A DNA stretch of 64,000 nucleotides from Burkholderiales bacterium (GTDB taxonomy: Bacteria > Pseudomonadota > Gammaproteobacteria > Burkholderiales > SG8-41): the NCBI GenBank assembly GCA_030683105.1, contig JAUXMZ010000056.1:1-64000 (forward strand), given 5' to 3'. Shown here piece by piece: positions 49,676 through 57,936 of the stretch. The number at the start of each line of letters is the position of its first letter. The first letter of the stretch is position 1. The notes below the pieces were generated by a model. That model worked only from the letters and a program-made list of their open reading frames with translations, did not search any database and had not been told where the DNA came from. A program made the translations under genes and the position numbers.

Positions 49676-50515
49676 ATGCTTTCTTACCGCCACATGTACC
49701 ACGCCGGCAATTACGCCGACGTCTTCAAGCACGCGCTGCTCACGCGGCTGCTGCTCGCGCTCGGCCACAAGGACAAGCCGTACTGCTATCACGACACGCA
49801 CGCCGGGATCGGCCGCTACGACCTGATGCACCCGTGGGCGCAGAAAGCGCGCGAGTATGACAACGGCATCGCCCGGCTGTGGGGGCGCGAGGACATCCCC
49901 GAGGCGCTCGCGTCGTACATGGCCGCGGTCAAGGCGGCCAATCCGTATCCCAACCTGCGGTTTTATCCGGGCTCGCCGGTCATCGCGCGCCACCTGATCC
50001 GCCCCGGCGACCGCATGATACTCACCGAGCTCAACAAGGAGGATTACGCCGAACTCAAGTTGCAGTTCGCCGGCGACAAGCAGGTCGCAGCACACCTGCT
50101 CGACGGCTATCAGGGACTGAAGGCCTTTCTGCCGCCTGCGGAGCGGCGCGGCTTGGTGCTGCTCGATTCGTCGTTCGACCGCGCAAAGGAATTCATGCGC
50201 ATCGCCACCGCGCTCAAGGAAGCGCATGCGCGCTGGCCCACTGGCATGTATGCGGTGTGGTATCCGCTGATGGAACCGGGCGCCATGCTTGGCTTCGCGC
50301 GCGAGATCGAGAGTTCGGGCATACGCAAGATACTGAAGCTGGAGTTCTCGGTCATGCCCGATGAATCCGCTTTTACCCCCGGCTGCGGCATGCTGGTGAT
50401 CAACCCGCCGTATCAGTTCAAGGACGAAGCGAAGCCGCTGCTGGACTGGCTGTGGCGCGCGCTTTCAGTCGATGGCGCGGGCGGGGTGAAGGTGGATTGG
50501 CTGGTGCGGGAGTAG
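49676..50515 (+). CDS. rlmJ: 23S rRNA (adenine(2030)-N6)-methyltransferase RlmJ
   Basis: A 279-residue SAM-dependent methyltransferase with the RlmJ opening MLSYRHMYHAGNYADVFKH, then YHDTHAGIGRYDL, FYPGSPVIARHLIRPGD and IRKILKLEFSV near the C-terminus. It methylates A2030 of 23S rRNA. The catalytic motif IV is unusual: E. coli has LIDPPYE where this protein reads LLDSSFD, so Asp is kept but both prolines are Ser. That is odd for an N6-adenine methyltransferase and should be compared with close relatives. The start is ATG 49676 with a weak RBS directly after element A3; element A4 begins 13 nt after the stop. Confidence 0.93.
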   Translation: MLSYRHMYHAGNYADVFKHALLTRLLLALGHKDKPYCYHDTHAGIGRYDLMHPWAQKAREYDNGIARLWGREDIPEALASYMAAVKAANPYPNLRFYPGSPVIARHLIRPGDRMILTELNKEDYAELKLQFAGDKQVAAHLLDGYQGLKAFLPPAERRGLVLLDSSFDRAKEFMRIATALKEAHARWPTGMYAVWYPLMEPGAMLGFAREIESSGIRKILKLEFSVMPDESAFTPGCGMLVINPPYQFKDEAKPLLDWLWRALSVDGAGGVKVDWLVRE

Positions 50516-50528
50516 CTTAAAACCATTA

Positions 50529-51108
50529 AAGCATTGACACGGAGGACACAGAGGACACAGAGGAAAAACAATAATACCTATTCAAGACTGGAATGGGCGC
50601 CATCAGCCGTTGATAACTCGATTTATCCCTTCCCGCATATGCACGGAGTTGAAATTTAATAACAACCCAACCCTGTATCCGCCCAGTTTCAAGTACGTCA
50701 GCAGTTGAGCCCTGTGCAGCGGCAACAGTTTTTCCACAGCTTCGACTTCAACAACTATCTTGTCCTCTACCAGCAAATCCAGGCGATATCCGATATCGAG
50801 AACCACGTCCTCGTAGCGGACCGGCATCGGAATCTGTCTTTTGACGCACAGCTTTCTTTTTGAGAGCTCATGCTCAAGACAAGCTTCGTAGACATTCTCC
50901 AGCAATCCGGCACCCAGCACCGTATGGACCCTTAGCGCCGCATCGATAACGTGACCGCTTACCTTCACCTCATCCATATTCGCCCCATGTTCTTATCTCA
51001 AGTCTTTAACGCGCGGCTAATTCAATAGAGTACAGGGTGCTGATTATGCAGGTTCAATTCGATATGTTTTCCCTCTGTGTCCTCTGTGTCCTCTGTGTCT
51101 CCGCTTTT
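50529..51108. mobile_element. Class A element A4 carrying a GxxExxY gene
   Basis: The left arm AAAGCATTGACACGGAGG, followed by two more units at 50529-50564, and the right arm of three CCTCTGTGT units ending CTCCGCTTTT at 51108, are inverted copies of the ends of A1-A3 and A5-A8. At 580 bp it is the only class A element with coding capacity. It begins 13 nt after the rlmJ stop and ends 17 nt from the hrpA stop. Confidence 0.85.
50603..50977 (-). CDS. GxxExxY protein (PDDEXK_3-type nuclease-like)
   Basis: A 124-residue protein with the family signature GLLENVY (G24, E27, Y30) in RVHTVLGAGLLENVYEACLEHEL, then YRLDLLVEDKIVVEVEAVEKLLPLHRAQLLTYLKLGGYRVGLLLNFN. The PD-(D/E)xK core should run D67, E77-x-K79. 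Here position 79 is Glu (codon GAA at 50743-50741), where relatives have Lys (VELKAVE). The active site may be dead or rebuilt. ATG start with GGGGCG upstream. The gene lies inside the inverted (ACACAGAGG)n arms of element A4. The biological function of this large family is not established; a nuclease role for the element is my inference. Confidence 0.9.
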   Translation of the reverse strand: MDEVKVSGHVIDAALRVHTVLGAGLLENVYEACLEHELSKRKLCVKRQIPMPVRYEDVVLDIGYRLDLLVEDKIVVEVEAVEKLLPLHRAQLLTYLKLGGYRVGLLLNFNSVHMREGINRVING

Positions 51109-51125
51109 CACGTCATTGAAATTGC

Positions 51126-54100
51126 CTAACGCATCGCGTTCCAGAGTTTGTCCAGCCGCTTGTAGGACACCGGGATCGGCGTCTTCAGTTCCTGCGCGTA
51201 AAGCGACACCCGCAGTTCCTCCAGCAACCAGCGGAATTCTTCCAGCCGCGAATCCACCGCACCGGCTTTGCGCTGCTTATCCAGTCTTTCCTCATAGCGT
51301 TTCCACAGCTCGGCGATGCTGTGCGCGTGTTTCGCATCGCGATCAGGGTCGCGCGGATATTTTTCCAGACGCAGTTGCATCGCTTTCAGGTAACGCGGCA
51401 GATGCGCGAGCTGCTCCCACGGCGTGGCGCTGAAAAAGCCTTTGCAGATGAGACGCGCCAGCTGAGCGCGGATGTCGGCGGCGGCGCGTGCCAGCACCCC
51501 GCCACTGACGCCGAGTTTCAGAGACACATTGTGATGTTCAGCGGCGACCGCTGTAAACAAACGGCACGCCGCTTCGGACACCGCCGGCAGCCGCGTGCGT
51601 GCGCGCTTGAGCTGCGCTTCGTATTCCTTCAGGGTTCGCGGAAGCTCGTCCTCGCCGATGAACGCACGGTCGGTAATCGCGGCGAGCAGGTCGTCGCGCA
51701 GTGCGTCGGCGCCTACGACGTTGCGCAGCTGCAGCGCCGCCTGTTCGAAGCCGCGCAGGTTCTTGGTCAACTGTTTCATCTGCTCCGTGAGTGCAAGGCG
51801 CATCAGGCGCGTGACGCCAGTGCGCATCGCCGCCTGCGCCGACTGTCTGACGTCGAACAACCGGATCGCCACACTGTCGCCCTCATCGACCAGCGCCGGA
51901 TAGCCGGTAAGCTTGCGGCCGCCGCGGGTAAATGCAATCTCCTGCGGCAGGTCGCCGAAGTCCCAGCTGCGAATATTCTCGCGCTCGATGCCGGGCTCGG
52001 CTTTGCCGAACGTGAGTTGCGCCGCCTGACCGAGCTGCGTTTTTAGTGCGGCAAGATCGCGCCCGCCCGCCAATTCGCGCCCGGCATCGTCGGTCACGCG
52101 GTAATTCATGCACAAATGCGGCGGATAGGCGATTGCTTCCAGCACTTCGCCCGCCACCGGCACACCGGCCGCGCGCTGCACGAACGCCGCAAGCGTCGTA
52201 ACCAGCGGGTCACGCCCCCCGCCTCCCGCATCACTCTTTGCGCACTCCGTCAGGAATACAGTGACCTGTTCCGGCACCGGCACCAGGTTTCTGCGGATCG
52301 TTTTTGGCAGCGCCTTGAATGCAAACGTAATCTTGTCTCGTATCAGACCCGGCACCAGCCAGTCGAAGTCCGCGGCATCCAGTGTGTTGAGCAACGCCAG
52401 AGGCACGGTGGCAGTGACGCCGTCGAGCGCATGGCCGGGATCGAAACGGTAAGTGAGCTTGAACTCGGCGCCGCCCGCGGCGAGCGTCTCGGGGAACTGC
52501 GCTTCGGTGATGTCGGATGCGGCGTGGCGCATCAGGTAGTCGCGCGTGAGGTAGAGGAGCTTCGGATTCTGCGACTCGGCCTCACGCCGCCATTTCTCGA
52601 ACGCTGCGCCGTTGTAAATGTCCGGCGGGATCAGCGCATCGTAGAACTCGAAAATCACCTGCTCGTCTACCAGCACGTCGCGCCGCCGCGCCTTGTGTTC
52701 AAGTTCTTGCACATCTTTTATAAGTTGTTGATTATATTCATAATATTTTGCCCGTGTCTCGTAGTCCCCCGCAGCGAGCGCGCGGCGGATAAAAATCTCA
52801 CGCGCGCCTTTCGGATCAATTGGCCCGTAGTGCACGCGGCGCTTGGAGACGATGGTCAGACCGTAAAGCGTGACGCGCTCGAACGCCACCACCATCGCGC
52901 GCTCTTTTTCCCAGTGCGGATCGAAGTAATGCTTTTTGACCAGCGCTTGCGCCACCGGCTCTATCCATTCCGGATCGATTTTCGCGACACAGCGCGCATA
53001 CAGCCGCGCGGTCTCGGCCAGTTCCGCGGCCATCACCCACTTGGGTTGCGCTTTGCGCAGCACCGAACCGGGGAAGATCGCGAACTTGATCGCGCGCGCG
53101 CCCAGGTACTCGCCCTCCTCGTTCTTGAAACCGATGTTGCCGAGCAGTCCGGCAAGCAGCGCGCGGTGAATCTGCTCGAAACTCGCGGGCGTCTGATTGG
53201 CGAGCATGCCGAGTTCTCCCGTGTGCGCTGCGAGCTGGCCGTGGATGTCGCGCCATTCGCGCATGCGCTGATGCGACAGAAAGTTCGTGTGCAGCAATTC
53301 CACAAGCTTGCGGTTCGACTTCTTGTGTTTTATCGCGTCCTCGAAGAACGCCCACAGCTTGAGATAGGCGAGAAAGTCAGAGCGCTCGTCCTGGAAGGCC
53401 TGGTGGGCACGATCAGCGGCCTCGGCGCGCTCGTACGGCCGCTCGCGCGGGTCCTGCACCGTGAGCGCGGCCGCAATGATCAACACTTCGGTGAGACAAT
53501 TTTCCTGCTTCGCGGCGACGATCATACGCGCGATCCGCGGGTCGATCGGAAATTTCGCAAGCTGCCAGCCCACCTGCGTCAGCTGGTTTTTTTCATCGAC
53601 CGCGCCGAGTTCGGCCAGCAGCTGATAACCGTCGGCGATCATGCGCGGGGTCGGCGGCTCGATGAACGGAAAGTCTTCGATCTCGCCGATCTTCAGCGAC
53701 TTCATGCGCAATATCACCGCTGCCAGCGATGAGCGCAGGATTTCGGGCTCGGTGTACTCGGGGCGCGCCGCGTAATCTTCCTCCGCATAAAGCCGTATGC
53801 ACACACCCGCCGCCACCCGCCCGCAGCGCCCGGCGCGCTGGTTGGCTGAGGCGCGTGAGATTTTCTCTATCTGCAACTGCGTGACCTTGTTGCGCCAGCT
53901 GTAGCGGTTGACCCGCGCGACCCCGGTGTCGATCACGTAATGAATGCCGGGCACGGTAAGCGAGGTTTCAGCGACGTTGGTGGCAAGCACGATTCTTCTC
54001 GAACCGCCGGGCTTGAACACGCGCGCCTGCTCCTCGTACGACAGCCGAGCGTAGAGCGGCAGGATTTCAGTGCCCGGCGGATGGTGCTTGCGCAGCAGTT

Positions 54101-54944
54101 CCGCGGTATCGCGAATCTCGCGTTCGCCGGGCAAAAAAACCAGAATATCGCCGCCGGCGCGATCGCGCGCGAGTTCATCCGCCGCGTCGAGTATCGCCTG
54201 CTCCATGTCCTGTTCTTCCTTGTCCATCCCGAATGCTTTTCCTTTCCCCCGGTTAGGGGGAAGGGAAACCATTGTTTCCCCTCTCCCGTTTGCGGGAGAG
54301 GGGTCGGGGGAGAGGGCAGCAGCAAGCGGACGGTAGCGCGTTTCCACCGCATAGGTGCGGCCCGAGACCTCGATGACCGGTGCACCGTTGAAATGTTGCG
54401 AGAAGCGTTCAGCATCAATGGTGGCCGAGGTCACGATCAGTTTCAGGTCGGGACGCCGCGGCAGGATGCGCTTCACATAACCGAGCAGGAAATCGATATT
54501 GAGGCTGCGTTCGTGCGCTTCGTCGATGATCAGCGTGTCGTACGCTTGCAGCAACCGGTCGCCCTGGGTTTCGGCAAGCAGAATGCCGTCGGTCATGAGC
54601 TTGATGTAGGTATGGGCCGACAGCTTGTCGGAAAACCGGACTTTGTAGCCCACGGCGTGGCCGAGCGGGGATTTCAATTCCTGCGCGATGCGCGCGGCGA
54701 CGGTGCGCGCGGCAATGCGCCGCGGCTGGGTATGGCCGATCAGGCCGGTGACGCCGCGTTTGAGCTCAAGGCAGATCTTGGGCAGCTGAGTGGTCTTGCC
54801 CGAGCCGGTCTCGCCGCAGACGATGACGACCTGGTTCGCCGTGATGGCGCGCGCTATCTCCTCGCGCCGGGCGACGACGGGCAGTTCTTCAGGATAAGTC
54901 GGCTGCGGCAGATTGCGCAGGCGCTGTTCGGGATCAATTTTCAA
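51126..54944 (-). CDS. hrpA: ATP-dependent RNA helicase HrpA
   Basis: A 1272-residue DEAH-box helicase. Motif I is GETGSGKTTQLPK (about residues 41-53), motif II is DEAHERSLN, motif III is TSATIDAE, and motif VI is QRAGRCGR. Winged-helix, OB-like and long C-terminal HrpA-specific regions follow. It unwinds RNA or rescues collided ribosomes. Two oddities appear. First, the only usable start is a TTG at 54944 without RBS, preceded in frame by TAA and 13 nt from element A5, so the native N-terminus may have been lost. Second, about 30 residues (SPDPSPANGRGETMVSLPPNRGKGKAFGMD) between YRPLAAAL and QAILDAADEL are encoded by an inserted GC palindrome (54241-54316). Confidence 0.93.
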   Translation of the reverse strand: MKIDPEQRLRNLPQPTYPEELPVVARREEIARAITANQVVIVCGETGSGKTTQLPKICLELKRGVTGLIGHTQPRRIAARTVAARIAQELKSPLGHAVGYKVRFSDKLSAHTYIKLMTDGILLAETQGDRLLQAYDTLIIDEAHERSLNIDFLLGYVKRILPRRPDLKLIVTSATIDAERFSQHFNGAPVIEVSGRTYAVETRYRPLAAALSPDPSPANGRGETMVSLPPNRGKGKAFGMDKEEQDMEQAILDAADELARDRAGGDILVFLPGEREIRDTAELLRKHHPPGTEILPLYARLSYEEQARVFKPGGSRRIVLATNVAETSLTVPGIHYVIDTGVARVNRYSWRNKVTQLQIEKISRASANQRAGRCGRVAAGVCIRLYAEEDYAARPEYTEPEILRSSLAAVILRMKSLKIGEIEDFPFIEPPTPRMIADGYQLLAELGAVDEKNQLTQVGWQLAKFPIDPRIARMIVAAKQENCLTEVLIIAAALTVQDPRERPYERAEAADRAHQAFQDERSDFLAYLKLWAFFEDAIKHKKSNRKLVELLHTNFLSHQRMREWRDIHGQLAAHTGELGMLANQTPASFEQIHRALLAGLLGNIGFKNEEGEYLGARAIKFAIFPGSVLRKAQPKWVMAAELAETARLYARCVAKIDPEWIEPVAQALVKKHYFDPHWEKERAMVVAFERVTLYGLTIVSKRRVHYGPIDPKGAREIFIRRALAAGDYETRAKYYEYNQQLIKDVQELEHKARRRDVLVDEQVIFEFYDALIPPDIYNGAAFEKWRREAESQNPKLLYLTRDYLMRHAASDITEAQFPETLAAGGAEFKLTYRFDPGHALDGVTATVPLALLNTLDAADFDWLVPGLIRDKITFAFKALPKTIRRNLVPVPEQVTVFLTECAKSDAGGGGRDPLVTTLAAFVQRAAGVPVAGEVLEAIAYPPHLCMNYRVTDDAGRELAGGRDLAALKTQLGQAAQLTFGKAEPGIERENIRSWDFGDLPQEIAFTRGGRKLTGYPALVDEGDSVAIRLFDVRQSAQAAMRTGVTRLMRLALTEQMKQLTKNLRGFEQAALQLRNVVGADALRDDLLAAITDRAFIGEDELPRTLKEYEAQLKRARTRLPAVSEAACRLFTAVAAEHHNVSLKLGVSGGVLARAAADIRAQLARLICKGFFSATPWEQLAHLPRYLKAMQLRLEKYPRDPDRDAKHAHSIAELWKRYEERLDKQRKAGAVDSRLEEFRWLLEELRVSLYAQELKTPIPVSYKRLDKLWNAMR
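54241..54316. repeat. In-frame GC palindromes inside hrpA
   Basis: Two adjacent stem-loops, CCTTTCCCCCGGTTAGGGGG with AAGGG, and TCCCCTCTCCCGTTTGCGGG with AGAGGGGTCGGGGGAGAGGG, lie within the hrpA reading frame. The second is the same repeat as at 59849-59890. The reading frame stays open through both. Confidence 0.85.
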
Positions 54945-54957
54945 TTAAATACTTTTT

Positions 54958-55156
54958 AAAAGCATAGACACAGAGGACGCAGAGGACGCAGAGGACGCAG
55001 AGGAAAATCAAAAGACTGATCAAATTTCAAAAATAATATTACAGTCGTCTAATGGTTCCGCGTATATAAGAAAGGGTTTGTTGATATTGTTCTACTTCGT
55101 GTACCCGTCAAGCGGGTATTGAAAAGAATCCTCTGTGTCCTCTGTGTCTATGCTTT
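54958..55156. repeat. Class A element A5
   Basis: The left arm AAAAGCATAGACACAGAGG is followed by three GACGCAGAG units; the right arm is CCTCTGTGTC twice, then TATGCTTT. 199 bp. The right 74 bp match A3 with only a few differences, including the hairpin TACCCGTCAAGCGGGTA. It sits between the start of hrpA (13 nt away) and the phaC promoter region. No gene in 54945-55298. Confidence 0.92.
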
Positions 55157-55298
55157 GGACTTATTTACGCCCTTATGAAATTTCGGGATATGAAGCAGGG
55201 CACTGGCAACGCGGCGGGATCGGGGTATCATATCTGTGAGCCACACCGCGTTGAGCAGCCCCGCCGCGGCTTGCAGGGCGCAATGATAGAGCCATCTC

Positions 55299-57041
55299 AT
55301 GAATAAGCCAACTCCAGACCCATCCGCCGCTGGATGGCAGGCCGGTTTCGAACAGTGGGCCGATCAGCTGGCCCGACTCAACCGGTCGGTAGACCCGTTT
55401 GGCATCGGTGCTTCGATGACCAAAGTCTCCCAGGGTTGGCTTACGCATCCCACGGAACTGGCGGTTGCGCTTGCCGATTTCACACGCGAACTCCAGAAAA
55501 TGCAGTTGGACGAGTGGCAGGCTGCGGCCGGCCTGCAAAAGCGGCCGCACAGCGCTGCCGCTGCCGACGATGAACGCTTTACCGACCCGGCGTGGTCCGA
55601 GGTGCCGGCGCTCTCCATCATCAAACAGTACTACCTGCTCTACACCCACTGGTCGCAGGAGGCGCTGTTCGAAACGCCAGGCGTGCCGCAAGAAGACAGA
55701 CGCCGCGCTACGTTCTGGGCGCGCCAGTGGCTGAACGCCGTGGCGCCGACAAATTTTTTTCTGACCAATCCCGTCGCCATCCGCAAGTTCTGGGAGTCCG
55801 GCGGCCAGAGCCTCACCGCCGGCCTCAAGCTGTGGCTGGAAGATATGCGCGCAGGCGATGTGCGCATGGTCGATGCCTCGGCGTTCAAGGTCGGCCAGAA
55901 TATCGCCACCACGCCGGGTTCGGTGGTCTATCGCAACGAACTGATCGAACTCATCCAGTACGCACCGGCGACCGCCGAAGTGCATACGGTGCCGCTGGTC
56001 ATCGTCCCGCCCTGGATCAACAAGTATTACATCCTCGATCTCAACGAAAAGAAAAGCCTGCTGCGCTACCTGGTCAGCCAGGGCTACACGGTGTTCGTCG
56101 TCAGCTGGAAGAACCCCACCGCGCTTCAGTCGGACACCACTTTCGACGACTACCTGATGACCGGGTTGCGGCAGGCGATCGAGGTTGCGCGCGGCATCTG
56201 CGGCACGCCCCACGTGCACGCGGCGGGCTACTGTATCGGCGGCACCGCGCTCGCGGCCATGATGGGGTGGTTCAATCGCGAGTTTCCCGACGCCGCGCAG
56301 GTTCCGGTGTCGCACTGGTCGCTGCTCACCACCCTGGTCGATTTCTCGCGCCCCGGTGGCATAGAAGTATTCATCGACGAGAAAACCATAGACACGCTGG
56401 AAGAGATGATGGCGCATCAGGGTTATCTCGACGGCAAGGACATGGGCCGCTCATTCCGCATGCTGCGTTCGAACAGCCTCATCTGGCATTATTTCGTGCA
56501 TAACTATCTTTATGGCGAAACGCCGCCGCCATTCGATGTGCTGTACTGGAACACCGACGTGACCCGCATGCCGCGTGCGATGCACAGCTTCTATCTGCGC
56601 GAGTTTTACCTCAACAACAAGCTCATCAAAAAGGATGCGCTGCAACTGGCCGGCCACCCCATCGATCTGGGCCGGATACGCCAGCCGCTTTATGCCGTGG
56701 GCTGCGAAGAAGACCACATCGCGCCGTGGAAAGCGGCGTTCAAGATCGCCGGCAGGATCAAGGCGCCGGTGCGCTATACGCTGTCGAGCTCGGGCCACAT
56801 CCTGGGCATCATCAATCCGCCGGTCCAGCCGCCCAAGCGCAGCTACTGGAGCGGCGCGACCAGCTCGGCCCCTCCTGAGGAATGGCTCAAAGGCCAGCAC
56901 CGGATAGAGGGCAGCTGGTGGGAAGATTGGTCAGCGTGGCTGGGCGGGCACTGCGGCGAGAAAGTCCCCGCGCGCACGCCCGGCAGCAGGGACTACCCTG
57001 TGCTGGGTCCCGCGCCCGGCAGTTATGTGCACGAGATCTAG
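55299..57041 (+). CDS. phaC: Class I poly(3-hydroxyalkanoate) synthase
   Basis: A 580-residue polymerase with the PHA synthase N-terminal domain (about 70-240, including NFFLTNPVAIRKFWESGGQSLTAGL) and an alpha/beta-hydrolase core. The lipase-like box is GYCIGGT with nucleophile Cys312. The Asp lies in GCEEDHIAPWKAAF and the His in LSSSGHILGIINPP. Length and motifs indicate class I, which uses short-chain 3-hydroxyacyl-CoA. It makes carbon-storage granules. No phaA/phaB/phaR neighbours are present. Element A6 begins 3 nt after the stop codon. Confidence 0.95.
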   Translation: MNKPTPDPSAAGWQAGFEQWADQLARLNRSVDPFGIGASMTKVSQGWLTHPTELAVALADFTRELQKMQLDEWQAAAGLQKRPHSAAAADDERFTDPAWSEVPALSIIKQYYLLYTHWSQEALFETPGVPQEDRRRATFWARQWLNAVAPTNFFLTNPVAIRKFWESGGQSLTAGLKLWLEDMRAGDVRMVDASAFKVGQNIATTPGSVVYRNELIELIQYAPATAEVHTVPLVIVPPWINKYYILDLNEKKSLLRYLVSQGYTVFVVSWKNPTALQSDTTFDDYLMTGLRQAIEVARGICGTPHVHAAGYCIGGTALAAMMGWFNREFPDAAQVPVSHWSLLTTLVDFSRPGGIEVFIDEKTIDTLEEMMAHQGYLDGKDMGRSFRMLRSNSLIWHYFVHNYLYGETPPPFDVLYWNTDVTRMPRAMHSFYLREFYLNNKLIKKDALQLAGHPIDLGRIRQPLYAVGCEEDHIAPWKAAFKIAGRIKAPVRYTLSSSGHILGIINPPVQPPKRSYWSGATSSAPPEEWLKGQHRIEGSWWEDWSAWLGGHCGEKVPARTPGSRDYPVLGPAPGSYVHEI

Positions 57042-57044
57042 ACC

Positions 57045-57228
57045 AAAAAAACATCGACACAGAGGACACAGAGGACACAGAGGAATTCAAATACAATAAC
57101 AATAAAGATGTTATCAAGATGGCAAGCGGCAAGGTCTCAAATTTTTCTTGTTTTATTTTGCCTAATACTAAATGTATTTTCTTTGCTTTTCCTCTGTGTC
57201 CTCTGTGTCCTCTGTGTCTAAGCTTTAT
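57045..57228. repeat. Class A element A6
   Basis: The left arm AAACATCGACACAGAGG is followed by two further units; the right arm has three CCTCTGTGT units ending CTAAGCTTTA. 184 bp with an AT-rich interior (ATACAATAACAATAAAGATG). It lies between convergent genes: 3 nt after the phaC stop and 31 nt from the PEBP stop. Confidence 0.9.
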
Positions 57229-57259
57229 TAAGATTTTACTTGGCGGTCAAGCTAAACCG

Positions 57260-57889
57260 TCAGACTTTGACATCAGGGTTCAGGCTGTAGACGCCGGTCA
57301 GCTTCGCCTGGCCGAGCACATGGCCCTGGATCGCGACGAGCACGTCTGCGCCCTTGAAGTTGCCGATCACCGGACAACTTTCCACATCGAGCGCGTAGAG
57401 CGTAAACACGTAATGATGCGGGATGGTGTCGTTCCACGGCGGGCAAGGGCCGTCGTAACCGAAATAGTCTCCGGACATGTCCTTGTCGCCGCTGAACCAT
57501 ACACTGTAATCGTTGATGCCCTGGCGCGTGCCGCGCGGCCCGGTGGGTCCGCCCTTGCCGCGCGTAGTGATGCCGTCTGAAAATTCACCGGCCTTGAGCG
57601 ACCCGGATTTAGGGTCAAGATCCACCAGCAACCAGTGATAAAAATCTATCCGCGGCAATGACGCCGGAACGCTGCGCCCTTCCTGGTTGACGTCATCGGG
57701 CTTGGACGGCACATCAGGATCGTGACAGATCAGCGCCAGCGACAGGGTACCGTCCGGCAGATCGCTCCATGACAGGTCGGGATTGCGATTGCCGGAGAGC
57801 GTGACATGGTTTTGGGGATCGGGGGCGCAAAACGCGAACTCCACCGGGATGGGCTGGTTGTCGCCGAAACTGCTGCTCGTCAGCTTCAT
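57260..57889 (-). CDS. YbhB/YbcL-type PEBP (Raf kinase inhibitor-like) protein
   Basis: A 209-residue cytosolic protein of the phosphatidylethanolamine-binding family: LTSSSFGDNQPIPVEFAFC, then PDLSWSDLPDGTLSLALICHDPD (the conserved D-P-D anion-site segment), FYHWLLVDL, then GYDGPCPPWNDTIPHHYVFTLYALD (GPCPP...HHY motif). A strong AGGAGG lies before the ATG at 57889. Bacterial PEBPs are of unclear role. An insertion of about 25 residues (SKPDDVNQEGRSVPASLPRID) compared with E. coli YbhB is notable. Confidence 0.93.
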   Translation of the reverse strand: MKLTSSSFGDNQPIPVEFAFCAPDPQNHVTLSGNRNPDLSWSDLPDGTLSLALICHDPDVPSKPDDVNQEGRSVPASLPRIDFYHWLLVDLDPKSGSLKAGEFSDGITTRGKGGPTGPRGTRQGINDYSVWFSGDKDMSGDYFGYDGPCPPWNDTIPHHYVFTLYALDVESCPVIGNFKGADVLVAIQGHVLGQAKLTGVYSLNPDVKV

Positions 57890-57936
57890 GGTCGTCCTCC
57901 TGTGCTTGTGTTCCTGAAAATTATACAGTGCCGCGG

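Noticed and set aside
52116-53732. 538-aa plus-strand ORF
   Set aside because: Antisense to hrpA; no recognisable domain.
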